The notes beneath the pieces were generated by a model, which did no database searches, had not been told where the DNA came from, and saw only the letters and a list, made by a program, of their open reading frames with translations. This document shows positions 24,138 to 35,518 of a stretch of DNA of 64,000 bases, one piece after another; the first letter of the stretch is position 1; each line of letters opens with the position of its first letter. Both the position numbers and the translations under genes were made by a program. This stretch comes from Beta vulgaris subsp. vulgaris. Lineage: Eukaryota; Streptophyta; Magnoliopsida; Caryophyllales; Amaranthaceae. The stretch covers positions 37,179,545 to 37,243,544 of the forward strand of contig NC_079205.1 of assembly GCF_026745355.1 (NCBI RefSeq), written 5' to 3'.

Positions 24138-24283
24138 AAAGTTAAAGTTTCGTTAATTGTTTTTCCGCTGCAAAATTCTGAATAATCTGATACGTTATCA
24201 CACGGTCGATAATACTTGGGTAATTCTCTACTTGTATATTATAAAAGTATTTTCTAAAAAGAGATAATTATCGGGATGTTACA
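24138..24283 (+). repeat. Truncated third LTR (last 146 bp)
   Basis: The segment starting AAGTTAAAGTTTCGTTAATT and ending GATGTTACA matches the final part of both full LTRs with several substitutions. CATTA follows, pairing with the CTTTA before the first LTR. Confidence 0.9.
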
Positions 24284-24288
24284 CATTA

Positions 24289-25640
24289 CATAAGATTATA
24301 GAAGAATCATCCCTTATGGTCACCCAAACATACGCATATAAAAAGAAACGGTCAAAACTCTTCCATGCTCAGGTCTCCCTAATCCTAATTCATTCATGAT
24401 AGTAGAAACAAATGCATCTTACATAGATTATGGAAGTATTCTTAAACAAAAATTACCTGAAATAAAAAATGAACATGTAGTTAGATTTCACTCAGGCTTA
24501 TGGCTTGAATTTCAAAAAAAAAAATCAATTATTAAAAAAAAAATTTATCTATTATCCTTTCTATTTCAAAATTTCAAGATGATATTTACAACAAAACCTT
24601 TTTATTCTGAGAAGATTGCAAACCAACAAAAGAAATATTGCAAAAGTATGTTTTAAAACAAATATTCACCAAATGACAAGCTATAGTAGGGGTGTTATTA
24701 ACAAGCCGAACCGAGACCGAGCCTGAGCCTGAACCTGAGGTTGCTCGGCTCGACTTGTTACACTTTTACTCGGATTTGAGCGAGTCTCAATCTTTTTCGA
24801 GCTTAGATTTTCTAGTTTATTTTACCTTAAAACTCAATTTGAGTTAAAAAAAAATTATATTATTTATATTCTATAAATAGGTTTAGATTACTTACTTTGA
24901 GTTTTTTACAAATATTGTACGCACTTTAAGTATAACTTTTTATTTATTTTATATAATATGGAAAATAATATAGTTAAAATATATTTTGAGCCTGTTCACG
25001 AACTTCTCGAATCAAACTTTGCTATGCTCGACTCTAGAAAATTTTGAGCCGAGATCGAATAGTTTGTGAGTCAGGCAGGCTCACTAACACCCCTGAGCTA
25101 TACTATCAGTTTTTTATTATCAAATAAAATACATAAAGGAGAAAATAATTGTCTTCCAGATTTTTTAACAACAGAATTTTTACAAGGGAAAAGTAATGAT
25201 AATTACTTTCAAATATTACAAGAACCAAAATGAATCAAGATCCCGATACAGGGAAAGGCATTCAAAATCCAGAAGATTATGTGATGAGATTTTGTAAGCT
25301 CCGCCATCAAGTGAAGAAACATCTTCATCAGATAAACTTGAAGCATTTTTCGATTTCCCACTTTTATCCTATTCCCAAGAGGTCAAATATCCTTCTCAAA
25401 ATCAAACGCTTAAAATTCTCAATATTCAAATTCTGAACTCCACAAATACATTACCAAACCTCATAAAGAACACATGCTCCTTATTCGTTTTAAAGAAACT
25501 ACACAAATTCCTGAACTTATCAAATTTACTAATTCCCTTTTTCCAATGTATTGCCAATAATGATCTGAAATAGCTCTTATAATTAAAATGTTCTATGAAT
25601 TCATGATTATGGGTACTAAGTTCGTTGAATTGAGCACACC
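24289..25640 (+). mobile_element. Endogenous caulimovirid fragment, right piece (RNase H region and beyond)
   Basis: Plus-strand translation of 24396-24656 resembles the RNase H domain of plant pararetroviruses: the first acidic residue is retained in the opening strand, followed by the G-Y-G-like turn and the lysine-rich helix. The C-terminal end of that domain reappears at about 25104-25200, on the far side of a MITE. Beyond 25230 are short open stretches in shifting frames that I cannot assign; they may be a downstream viral ORF or host DNA. Stops, frameshifts and the MITE make it non-functional. The right boundary is uncertain. Confidence 0.65.
24679..25103. mobile_element. hAT-type MITE in the caulimovirid fragment (with target duplication)
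   Basis: The element proper is 24687-25095 (409 bp). It starts TAGGGGTGTTA and ends TAACACCCCTG, the classic hAT terminal inverted repeat. The 8-bp flanks are AGCTATAG and AGCTATAC (7 of 8 match). Subterminal GAGCC/GGCTC-rich motifs are typical of short hAT derivatives. There is no coding capacity, so it would need a transposase in trans. Confidence 0.88.
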
Positions 25641-26263
25641 GAAAAGGTAATTTCATAGCTTATTCAAAATGCAAAATCGTACATCCATATTTTAAATTTA
25701 TTAATGAAAAAAACCTTAAAATTTGATCTTTCATTTAATTAACAACGAATTCATCAATTAAAATTTGATTTTCGCAGAGTTGCATATAAAGAGTAACGAC
25801 TGTCGTCGTCAGTAAAGGGGTTGGCCTTAGGCACTCGTGAAATGGTTGTTGGAGAGAGAGAATGGGAATGAATTTACTATGGCTGCTTGAGAGAGAGAGA
25901 TAAGGGGTAACTCATGAGGAAAATACAAGGAGTTTAGTTTTTGAGTCCTTTGAGAATATAAATGCCCAACTATTTTTAAAACGACCCAATATGCCCAGTG
26001 ACCACTCCCCAACTATTCCTTTTAAATGAACAGAACTATTTGAGTCCAGGTCCTATGATCAAATCGAACTTCAAATATGTGTTCTAACCGTATGATCTGG
26101 ATCTTACCTTAATCCGTCAATCCCTAAATTTCAAGGATCCAAATTGTAAAAGACTAATCTAGATCCACGAATTTAGGACTGGATCCAAAATCCATTGTCA
26201 TCTTAGTTAGGGGAAAGAGAAAAATAAGAGAGTGACTAGGGAAAGAAAAATTAAAATTTAGAG
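25641..26263. other. Intergenic, no gene seen
   Basis: AT-rich sequence with a short GA-rich tract near 25850-25905. No domain-bearing frame, RNA gene or clear repeat boundary. Confidence 0.5.
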
Positions 26264-26481
26264 GTTGTTTGGTATAGAAAAACTTGATGTAGGAAACAGA
26301 TTAAAATAAGTTTTTTCATTTTTAATTGTCTGGTGTGAGTGTCAAGTAACAAATACCGTTTCCGAAGGGAAACACAATCCCTCCATTTGTTATTTTTATC
26401 AAACTAGTGGAAACAAATCACGTTTCCTTCCTCAATCATAAACCTCTCAATTGTTTTCATTCCACTAGAATACCAAACAAC
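26264..26481. mobile_element. Short MITE-like foldback element
   Basis: GTTGTTTGGTAT at the left and ATACCAAACAAC at the right form 12-bp inverted ends 218 bp apart. No convincing target duplication could be fixed, so the superfamily is open. Confidence 0.45.
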
Positions 26482-26499
26482 TACTAAAGGTAACAATTA

Positions 26500-27702
26500 G
26501 GGTTGTTTGGTTGTATATAGGAAGTCATACTTCCTAGGAAGTTATTTTTTCCATGTATTCGAAATTCTTAGAAAGTGTAAAATTGTGTTTGGTTGATATT
26601 GGGAAGTAGAATTTCCTATGGGAAGCCGCAAATTAGATCCTGCACCGAGGTGTAGGATGAACATCCTGCACCGAGGTGTAGGATGAGCATCCTACACCTT
26701 GCACAAAACGATGTCGTTTGATGGTTTTAGGGGAGCCAAAATTTGGTTGGCTTTTGGCAGTATTTTTGAAAGTGGGCCAGCTCTTTCTCTCTCATCACTC
26801 ACTCATTCACTCTCTTTCTCTCTCATTTATTTGCTGAAACAATTTTTTTAATGTACAAATGCATATGGTTTGGTGTACAATAATATACGAGTATATATTT
26901 GAGGATTTTCAGTGATCAAAGTAATGACCATCAGTGTACATTGTGATTTATCCTTATTTAATCTTGCTATAACATTGTACATTGAGTCATAACCAGTGAA
27001 TATTGAATAAAACAATATTGTACATTGACTCGTATCCAGTGAACATATTGAATTTCATCACTTTAAATTGTGGCACCTGGAGCACTATGAGGTATGGGAC
27101 TGTAAGTGAACAAACATCAACACACCAGAGTACAAAGATTGCAAATTAATCACTTGACATCAGCTTCAGGAATTGGGTTACTTTCAGCTGGGGGGCTGTC
27201 ATTGTACATTTTGATTTTGTTAATGAACAACCACGAAGCAAAGAATGTACAAGGAGGTTGAGTGTGGAAAAGAGAGAAGTGGTAAACAGTATGTGCGGGG
27301 AAATTATGGCGGTTGACATCAAATCAGTTATTAAATGGTGAACATTAACTGTCAATCAGTTACTTTTTGAATTTTCGACATGAACACTAGATGTAATGGG
27401 AATGTACATTGGTCAAATCAATTATTTTTTGCATGTTGAATGATGCGTTTCATTCTTCTTGCCTTGCGTTTTGGAGCTGGTGTAGAATACTCATCCTACA
27501 CCTCATACCAACATCTACTAATTGATGGGAAGCTCTACTTACCTAAGGGGACCTAGGTAAGTAACTTCCTCCATTTTGGAGGAAGTAGAACTTTCTAGGA
27601 AGTACAAGTTCTCATGATTTTGTCAACCAAACAACTTCATATACTTATACTTCCTAGAAATTTACACTTTCCATGATATGTTTTGTCAACCAAACAAGGC
27701 CC
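26500..27702. mobile_element. Non-autonomous foldback-type element with TTGTTTGGTTG termini
   Basis: Left end GGGTTGTTTGGTTG and right end CAACCAAACAAGGCCC are inverted and flanked by TA (possibly TTA) on both sides. Subterminal GGAAGT/ACTTCC blocks recur in inverted order at 26520-26620 and 27575-27665, so the inverted region extends imperfectly to about 100 bp. Two related hairpins (GGTGTAGGATG...) lie near the inner edges. No coding capacity. It could be Tc1/mariner-like or PIF/Harbinger-like. Confidence 0.6.
26675..26698. other. Near-perfect palindrome (11-bp arms, 2-nt loop)
   Basis: GGTGTAGGATG-AG-CATCCTACACC. A diverged copy of the same hairpin is at 27479-27502, and partial copies precede it at 26640-26665. 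Confidence 0.85.
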
Positions 27703-28276
27703 TATTATTTCCATTTCCACTCCTTATCAAATCCTTTCCGTTCCTGTTCCTGTTCCTTTTATCATACCAAACGCCCCCTTAATGAATTAACTAGATCACT
27801 GAAAGTGAAAGGTTAATCCCTATCGCAGTTAAGTTTCACTAGTCACTAAAGACATTCTAATGCATTTTCAAAAAATTGAAGGGTAAACAATGAATTTTAA
27901 AAATACAAAAAAGTGGATAGAATTATGTGAACCAAAACCAAAACCAAAACCAAATGACCCTATTTTTTCCACTACTCAGTTGGCTTGAAACAAGTTCAGA
28001 CAATATTGCCTTACGTCTGGCACACTTTCAACTAAAACTTGGAGAGAACTGAAACAAATAGCCCAAAGACCACACCATTCACCTAAGATATACACATGAA
28101 CGATGCGCCAATCAAACAAGTGCTTTGTTTCATCACATATAAGAAGATATTCTCAAAAGTTTATACTGATACAACAGCTGAAAATAAACAAACAGCCTCT
28201 CAAAATTCATCAGACCATGATTCAGGAAGCACTAGTGACTAACTAAACATCATCAAAACAAAACAAAGCCATCTTA
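27703..28276. other. 3' flank of NAC-alpha
   Basis: The right part is the probable 3' UTR of the minus-strand gene. No other gene is visible; the polyadenylation site cannot be placed from sequence alone. Confidence 0.5.
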
Positions 28277-30325
28277 TCAATTGGTCAGTTCCATAATGGC
28301 AGAAACAATATCTCCATCTGCAGCCTTGAGTGCCTTGACTGCTTTCCCCCTGGGAACTCCAGCCTGTGTCATAACTAATTCAATGTCCTTAGGTTCAACT
28401 CCGGTCTCATCAACATCCTCATCATCCTGAGCCATTGCAGAGGATTCAGGCTTGGAAATGACATTGGTCAAGTCTGGAGCCTTGAATTGTTCTGCAGCCT
28501 GGGTTTGAAGTTGTGAGCTCAAATCTTCAATCTTTGCCTCACCAAAGATAACATATGTATCTGATGTTGGGCTTTTAAAGACATCGGGCTTTGAAATAAC
28601 GAACAAAATCTGATTCAACAAAAATTATATTTTCGTTAGAAAGAAGGCAACCAAAAACAGCTGTAAACAAGTTCACCAGGGTAAAGAAACTAACATTCTT
28701 GCTCTTCTTCACAGTAACTCTGCTGACACCGGTGATAGGTTTCATCCCCAGCTTCAACATGGCTTTTCGACTCTTCTTCTCACTTCTGCTCTGCTTCGAC
28801 CTACCACTGGCATCACCGTCAAGTGCCCCTTTAAACCAAGGAACATGATATGTCAATTGATCAGAATAGAATGGAAGGCAATACTAGCAGGGATATGTTA
28901 ATTGATTAGAGCAAAGAATATAAATTTACTAGCAACAGCAATGAAAAGTAACCCTACCAAAGACCATTAAACAATCACATTGACTTGTCTATGTAAAAAA
29001 CCCCAACTACAGCTTGTATTCTTTCGCATATACAATAAACAGCTAAGAACACACAGCATCACATGACTTAAAATATAGAATGGCAAATAACAAGCAACAA
29101 CAGGAGGGCCGTGGATAAAGTAATTTACTTTACTACTTCCTCATCACACTATTAACATAGATATGCATCCAGCTTAATTGCACACAAACATTAGTACACA
29201 AAGTTCAATCACACTGCGAGAACTAGAAGTAAAGCAAACATCCATTTAGATTAGACAGAAATGAAACACACCAATGAAGCTACAAGAATACACATGACAA
29301 GAACTATAAGAGGCTGCTATTGAACTTGAGCAAAATAGAGTAATAGACACACTCATATTTCCAGTATTATACAGAAAATTAGCTTCAAATACCTTCTAGT
29401 TCATCATCATCCTTGTCATCATCCTCATCATCGTCATCATCATCCTCGTCATCCTCAACAACAGGTTCATCATGCTGCAGAAACAAAAGCAGATAATATA
29501 TCCGTCATGAACAATGGCTTCACCAGGTATAACACTCGATATACAAAACCACCACTATATAAAAAAAATATCACAAGACAATGAGGAGCAACTGCGTAAC
29601 ACATACGTCCAAACCCAAGAAAGCCCTTCAAAGTTCTTTAAAACTTGTGTTTATGCAATTGTGAACCAAGTAAAATTGTTTCATTCAGCTTCTACATGGT
29701 TCAAAACATTTCAATAGACCCCTCGTTTCACTCAAATGCATTCAAATAACACTCAACGACATAATATTTCACCAAAAAAAAAAACACAAAAAATGACGGA
29801 TAATTTCCAAATCCAAACATAGGACATATGCAAAACTCAATAATATAACTCACTATCATTGCAAAAGTATTAAAAAAACATAGCAAACAATCATTTGTTC
29901 CCACAACATTCAAGAGAAATACACTATTTATATAACGAGATCTATTAACCCACATCCCAATTTCATTTTTCCTTCCATTATTCAACTTTATTCAATACTC
30001 AAGCAACAATTCATCCATTTCAGAGTAAACATATACTGAGATCCAACCAAAAGATAACTAAAACAACAGATTACACCTACAAAAACAAAACCATTTTTTC
30101 ACAGGTTAAAAGAATAAATCGGAAACTTTTAATTCCATCCAAACTAATAAAAACCTAAAACACAGAAATAGAATTAGCTCACATGAAGTTGGGAAAGTCA
30201 TAAAATGATTCAAGCAAAAAGTAGAGATTAATAAAAAATAAAAAAAGGAGGAGATAGAAATATACATCGATTTTCTGTTGTTCGAGATGAGCGGCGAGAA
30301 GCTCTTCTTGAGACTGAGCAGTCAT
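28277..30325 (-). CDS. NACA: Nascent polypeptide-associated complex subunit alpha-like protein (four exons)
   Basis: NAC-alpha pairs with the beta subunit (BTF3) on ribosomes, binds emerging chains and limits mistargeting to the ER; it acts in the cytosol. Coding exons on the minus strand: 30325-30266 ([20 protein letters not shown]), 29474-29393, 28828-28695, 28609-28277; all introns are GT-AG and the joined frame is open, giving 202 residues, the usual plant length. Exon 2 encodes an acidic D/E tract. Exon 3 starts the NAC domain ([20 protein letters not shown]), which continues in exon 4 ([20 protein letters not shown]). The C-terminus is the UBA domain ([20 protein letters not shown], ending SAIMELTN). 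A MULE begins 214 bp upstream of the start codon. Nothing looks damaged. Confidence 0.96.
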
Positions 30326-30453
30326 GGCTGTTGATGCAACGGTGAGAAAAAGAGAGGAGAGAGAAAAAAAGGACAGGAAGCGCAAAAACCCTAAAACCCC
30401 GAAAATGTAAGAAAGTTAAGAGACTCCACAGAGAGGCGAGTCGTCAATCCTAC

Positions 30454-30462
30454 TATTTTATA
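30454..30462 (-). promoter_or_regulatory. TATA box of NAC-alpha
   Basis: The minus strand reads TATAAAATA about 130 bp upstream of the NAC-alpha ATG, and about 77 bp from the MULE end. Placement fits a core promoter with a short 5' UTR. Confidence 0.6.
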
Positions 30463-30529
30463 CTCGTGTCGTGTCTTGCCTTCCTCCCTCAATTACTATT
30501 TTGACACTCTACTCTGGTTTTATTTTATT

Positions 30530-30538
30530 TTTTTTAAT
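30530..30538. repeat. MULE target-site duplication (left)
   Basis: TTTTTTAAT, identical to 36175-36183. Confidence 0.93.
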
Positions 30539-30659
30539 GGAAAAATTGTTTTAAATAAGTCAACCTTTGCGTGGTCTTCCAATTTCAAGTCTAACTTTTG
30601 ATTATTTCTGTTCAAGTTCACCTTACATTAGTATTAACTATAATTAAGGTTTATGACTA
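30539..30659 (+). repeat. MULE terminal inverted repeat, left
   Basis: Inverted match to 36054-36174; differences at about positions 8 and 81 of the repeat. Confidence 0.95.
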
Positions 30660-30902
30660 TTTAACCTGGAAATGCAGGTTGTATCCGGTAATTATGCTGA
30701 CGTGTCCATGACCGTTGGGTTTAATTTTTTTTCTTCTTCTTTTTAACTCCTTCTACCTCCTTTCTCCCTTCCCTCCTTCAACTGGACATTTTCTCTCTCC
30801 GATTTTTTTTCTTTCTTCTTCATTTCTCCATTTTCTCCGGTTTTCCATTTTCTTCAGCCCTCTATTTCTTCTCCTCTGTCTTCCTTTTTTTTCCTCGAAA
30901 TT

Positions 30903-31560
30903 ATGTCAGGAAGGAAGCAAGCTTCCTTTGGCTCAGGATGCTCCTCCAATTCAAGGAGGGTTAAATGCAAGTGTGGGAACAATGCAGTGGTGCGAACAGT
31001 GAAGAATGGGCCTAATGTTGGTTCCAGATTCTATGGTTGTCCTTTATGGCCAGTAAGTACAATTTGTCCCAATTTTTTTTCCCCTAATTTTGTCAATTTG
31101 TAGGTTTCTTAATTTTTCCCTAATTTTGTCAATTTATAGGTTTCTTAATTTTTCCCTAATTTCTCAATTGGGAACCTGATTCACTGTTGTTGTTTCGTAG
31201 GATACTAAATGTGAAATGTTCAAAATCATTGATGATAGCACTGCCCATGAAGATCTTCAATTTCAGATTTTTGAGAAGGATACTAACATAGCTGAGCTGG
31301 AGGTTGTTCAGACATTTAAGGACAATAAAATCATGAAATTGCAAACAAAGAAGCATAGCTTGGAATTAGAAATTTCTGCATTGAAGAAAGAAAATGCTCA
31401 ATTGCGTTGTAACTTGGTGCAAAGTGCCACAAATGAGAAGAATCTGAAATTTGCTCTCATTGTGTTGTGCTTGTTATTTTGTATTTTTACTACCTTAAGT
31501 AGAGGTTGGTGGATGGATGAATGTACTTTGTATTATTGTGCTGACTTTGGATGGTATTAA
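30903..31560 (+). CDS. GRF-type zinc-finger, coiled-coil, single-membrane-segment protein carried by the MULE (two exons)
   Basis: Exon 1 is 30903-31052 and exon 2 is 31201-31560, joined by a GT-AG intron in frame to give 169 residues. Residues 20-58 form a GRF zinc finger: C22-x-C24, C46 and C54, with GSRFYGCPLWP. The intron falls inside the finger, just before DTKC. Residues about 65-125 are rich in E, K and L and look like a coiled coil. A hydrophobic run near residues 132-150 (KFALIVLCLLFCIFTTL) could be a membrane anchor. GRF fingers bind single-stranded nucleic acid in some proteins and are common in plant transposon-associated ORFs. It lies 244 bp inside the MULE terminus, convergent with the transposase, as mudrB is in maize MuDR, but I see no similarity to MURB. 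The frame is intact; role unknown. Confidence 0.8.
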
Positions 31561-31873
31561 TAAAGATAACCTTTGGTTCAAAATTTCAGTGCATAGATAA
31601 TTAGACAACAATATTGCAGTGCTTCAAATTTGCTTTGAAAGTCTTCTTCAATTTCCAGCAGGAAGCTAAGTGCAAATGTACTTACATGAGTTCAAAAAAA
31701 TTGCAACAATTGCAAATTCATAGCATTCAAACCATAAGTGACTAAATTTGTCTCATCCCTAACTAATTGCAACAATTGCAAATTCATAGCATTCATACAT
31801 TTAACAATTGCAAGTTCAAAAACTAGTACATTTAACTCCAAAAAATTGCAACTTTGTCCACAAAACAGCAACT
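31561..31873. other. Spacer between the two convergent MULE genes
   Basis: About 310 bp between the GRF stop and the transposase stop, presumably holding both 3' UTRs. A 28-bp segment with AATTGCAACAATTGCAAATT recurs (31705-31735 and 31766-31793). Confidence 0.6.
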
Positions 31874-34800
31874 CTACTGAGTTGGGTCAACAACTTGGGA
31901 TCCTTGGCTTAACTGGGTGCATTCTGTGCCTCCTCCACCAACTGCACCCCTGCCTCTGCCTCTCACACCAGATCTGCCTCTCCCTTCACCTCTGGCTCTT
32001 CCACCAGTCCTGCCTCTTCCACCCCCTCTTGATCTAGTTGGGTTGATGATCTGGGCTCCATCATCCATAATCAGTAGACCAACACCTACTGGTACCTGCC
32101 AAAAAAAACAAAGAGTTAGTACAGTTAATGAATTAATAAATTGACAAAAAAGAAGTTAGTGCAGCTATACCTGATTTCTTCCTCTCCCTCTGCCTCTTCC
32201 AATTGTAGCCCCTCTTGCAGCATAGCCACCACCTCTTCCCCTTCCAGTTGTTGACCCTCTAGCTCCTATCCCACCTAATATCATCCTCCCACCCCTGCCT
32301 AGTTGTGTAGGCTGTGCAGTGACTGAATGGTGGGATGTTGATGCTTCTGTAGAGTTGAAGTAGGTTTTTTAGGTCTTCCTCTTTGTTTCTTAGCTGGGGG
32401 TTCAAGTGGCTGTGCAGTATCCTTTTTAGGACAGCCCCTCTTATTGTGTCCCTTTTCCCTACACAAGGTGCATGTCATTTCCATGCCATGCCTTGTTAGC
32501 TGTCCTGGCCTCTTGGGATCCTCATATGGATCTCTAATCCTATTCCTTCTAGGCCTCCCTGGTCCCACCTTAATTGGAGGGGGATCCAACTTACATTCCA
32601 CCCGAGGCCAATGTCTTTCACCCTCAATAGGTGGTATGGCAGCAGCATAGGTTCTCAGATAAACCTCTTTTCTGTAACACTCATCAACATAAAATTCTGC
32701 TTCTTTGTTAAGGAACTCAATACAGGCCACAACATGGCAACAGGGTACACCTAATTTGTCCCATTTCTTGCAGGTACATGTTCTATCCTCAAGGTTTACT
32801 ATCAACTGATCAAGATAGTACTTAACATTGAAAATGAAATCTGTTGAGGGGATAACATCACATAGTGAAGCTTTTTCCTTCTCCTTATCCAACATAGCTT
32901 GTATCCTAGGGCATAAAACTGAATTACACTTCTCCATTTCTTGTCTTTTGGTCACTAGTCTTTGCATTAGGGCAACCCTAATATCCTCCAACATGTAGAT
33001 TAAGTGTTTGGTCCTAGCATTGACTATATAACCATTAAATGTCTCTGCCATGTTATTAGTTATTGCATCAGATCTAATCTCATCACTCATGAAAGCCCTA
33101 CAGAAGCAAGATGGGTTATATGCCCTAAAAGAAGCTGCAGCATCACTATTTTCTTTCTCTAATTCATCCAAGGACTCATTGTAGTCAGCCATGCTATAAG
33201 ATTTAGCTATGCTCCAGAACTTTAACTTCATGTCATCTCCCCTAAAATGCTTATGCCAGTGAGCAAAGACATGGCGAGCACAATGCCTGTGCTCTGCCAT
33301 TGGCAACACAGTGGCAACAGCATGTAGTATAGCCTAAATAGCAACACAAGGCAAGCTAATATTAGTGTGCAATAACATTAGTGTGCAATAACATTAGTGT
33401 GTAATTGAGATTCACATAATAAATTAGTAACATAATGAGAGTGTGTTTAGAGGCTTACAAGATGCTCATCACTGACAATGGCCAATCCAGTACCATCTCC
33501 CAAGTCAAGGGAAGCTGGAGGTGAGTGATGAACCAAACCCAAGATGAATTATTTTCTCCCTCAACTGCAGCCCAAGCAATTGGGAACATCTGCTCATTGG
33601 CATCCCTCCCTACTGCAGACAAGATCTGACCACCAAGGAAGGTCTTCAAAAATGCAGCATCAATGCAAATGATCCTTCTGCACCCTTCCTTCCACCCCAT
33701 GGCCAAACCCTCATAGCAAGTGAAAAGTCTCTGGAATGTAGGTGGATTTGACTTCTTACTTGTGTCAACCACCAAATCCAAGACTGTATCTGGGCTTGTT
33801 TGCTTGATTGCTTCAATGTATCTCCCCAACTTGAGGTAATGATCTTGCATTGACCCATGAAGTAGCTTGTGGGCATGATACTTCACTTTGTAGGCAAAAC
33901 TTTTCTTCACCAGCACCTTATAAGCTCTCTTAATTGTTTCTTGAATGTCCTTGGCTGGCCAATGGGGCCTAGCCTTGAAAACCTCCAGCATTTCCTTAGC
34001 TACCCATGTAGCCTTTAACTGCCTATTCTTCTTCATGTTTCTGTGACACTTATGCACTCCCTTCACCTTCCTGACTAAAAAAACTTGCTTTCAATGAATG
34101 CCAAGACCCATACAAGTAAAAGGAACACCCCTTTACACACCTCACCCCAAGTTCCTGCCTCCTTGACTTGTTGCTTATCAAAAAAGTGAGGTTCCTTCCT
34201 TGCAAAATAGAATACTTTGCCACTGCCTGCTTAGAATCATCCCTAGTTGCAAACCTTTGCCCTGGCTTCCACTCAAACTTACTAAAATCTGTTTGAGGAC
34301 TAACTAACACTCCTCTCCTAGATCTAACACTTCCCTCTGCCTCATCACCACTTTCTGGAGGTGTGTTTAGGTCCTCATCACTGTCAAAGTACTCACTCTC
34401 ATAGCCACACTCCCTTGTGACAGTTGATATACCATTTGTAGGATTTGATTGGGTATTTAATGTACCTTCAGCAGCTTCTTTTTGTAGTTGCCTAGCTATT
34501 TGTAATAACTTGTTATTAGCACTCCTCACTCTATCCCTAGCAATGTGATACTCCTCATCACTGCAATCAGACTCTTCTAACCCAGGGTCCTCTTCATCTT
34601 CTGGCCCTAATTCCTCCTCTTCATCTTCACCTCCCTCACTCAAATCTGCATCCCCATATTGTTCTTCTTCCCAAGTTTCATCTGGTTCATATAATGAATC
34701 CTCAGATGCATCACTGTACTGCTCTATCAGCTGATCTAACCTCAATGGACTGTCATTAGGTCTAGGGTCAATCCACTGATAATTTTCCAGAAAATCATTG

Positions 34801-35518
34801 CTAGAAGGAGGTTCTGTGACTAAGGGTTGAGTTATTGTTTTTTGTGGTGTTTTTTTTGGTGTTTTTTGTGGTGTTTTTTGTTGTTTTTTCTCTGGTGTTT
34901 TTTGTGGGATTTTAGGGTTAGAAAGAACATGTTTTGGAGCTTTATCTACTTTGGGTGAGGTGTCAGTCAAAGATGATGTGCCAAAGTCCAACAATATGCA
35001 CACATCATCACTCCTCAACCTAGGTCTAGTTGCCACATCAGGTGGACCCCTTCTTGGTGTTAATTTGTTTTTTTTTAATGGGTTGAGAATCAGACATTGG
35101 TTTGGGAACAGGAATTGGTTTTGGTTTTTGGGTGGAAGAAATAATATTCTTACTTGTTTGGGGACCAGGAATATTCTTCAAACTACTCACATCATTGCCT
35201 TTATGTTGCACATATAAGTCAATTGACCTATTTTTAATGGCTAATTCCCCAGCTTCAAACACCTGAGCATCACCCTCAATTTTTGTCAACCCAACCACCA
35301 TGGCTTCTCCTGGCCTAAGATACCAAACCCCCTCTATGTCATCATATTTTCCAGTTTTAGTAGCCATCTCATGGACCCCCCAATAACATAATTCATCTGG
35401 GTTTGCTTCAAAGGTTCTGCCTTTACCCCCTAGGTATATCATCCCCAGTATTAGCTTTAATAAATTTCCCTCCATGCCAGAAACGTAAAGTTACATTCTT
35501 GAACAAACTATCTGACAT
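31874..35518 (-). pseudogene. mudrA-like MULE transposase, three exons, five single-base frameshifts
   Basis: Exons on the minus strand: 35518-33459, 33333-32171, 32095-31874, with GT-AG introns. Domains in order: PB1-like N-terminus (NVTLRFWHGGKF... CYWGVHEMA... SIDLYVQH), acidic linker, MuDR DNA-binding domain (FEWKPGQRFATRDDSKQAV, near 34260), MULE transposase core (ICIDAAFLKT... AVGRDANEQMFPIAWA, near 33650; second acidic block IVSDEH), SWIM zinc finger (CTCKKWDKLGVPCCHVVAC, about 32750), CCHC knuckle (CTLCREKGHNKRGC) and a glycine/arginine-rich tail in the last two exons. Frame changes lie near 35430, 35060, 34090, 33510 and 32370, each at a run of one base (G5, A9, T7, C3, A6). The transposase would cut and reinsert the element; as read it is not made. 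Confidence 0.92.

Larger units (their letters stand above)
5518..24283 (+). mobile_element. Ty3/gypsy chromovirus (Tekay/Del-like) with nested insertions and a partial tandem copy
   Basis: The element reads 5' LTR (5518-13195, including a LINE), tRNA-iMet PBS, leader, small acidic ORF, gag-protease, RT (interrupted by a solo LTR), RNase H, integrase, chromodomain remnant, polypurine tract and 3' LTR (21419-23447). A second copy of the leader (23448-24137) and a 146-bp LTR tail (24138-24283) follow, so the unit is LTR-internal-LTR-partial internal-LTR end. The LTRs without the LINE are about 2033 and 2029 bp and are very similar. Coding regions carry stops and frameshifts. Confidence 0.92.

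Noticed and set aside
29728..29985. 85-codon minus-strand frame between NAC-alpha exons
   Set aside because: It lies in the first intron; no domain and AT-rich.
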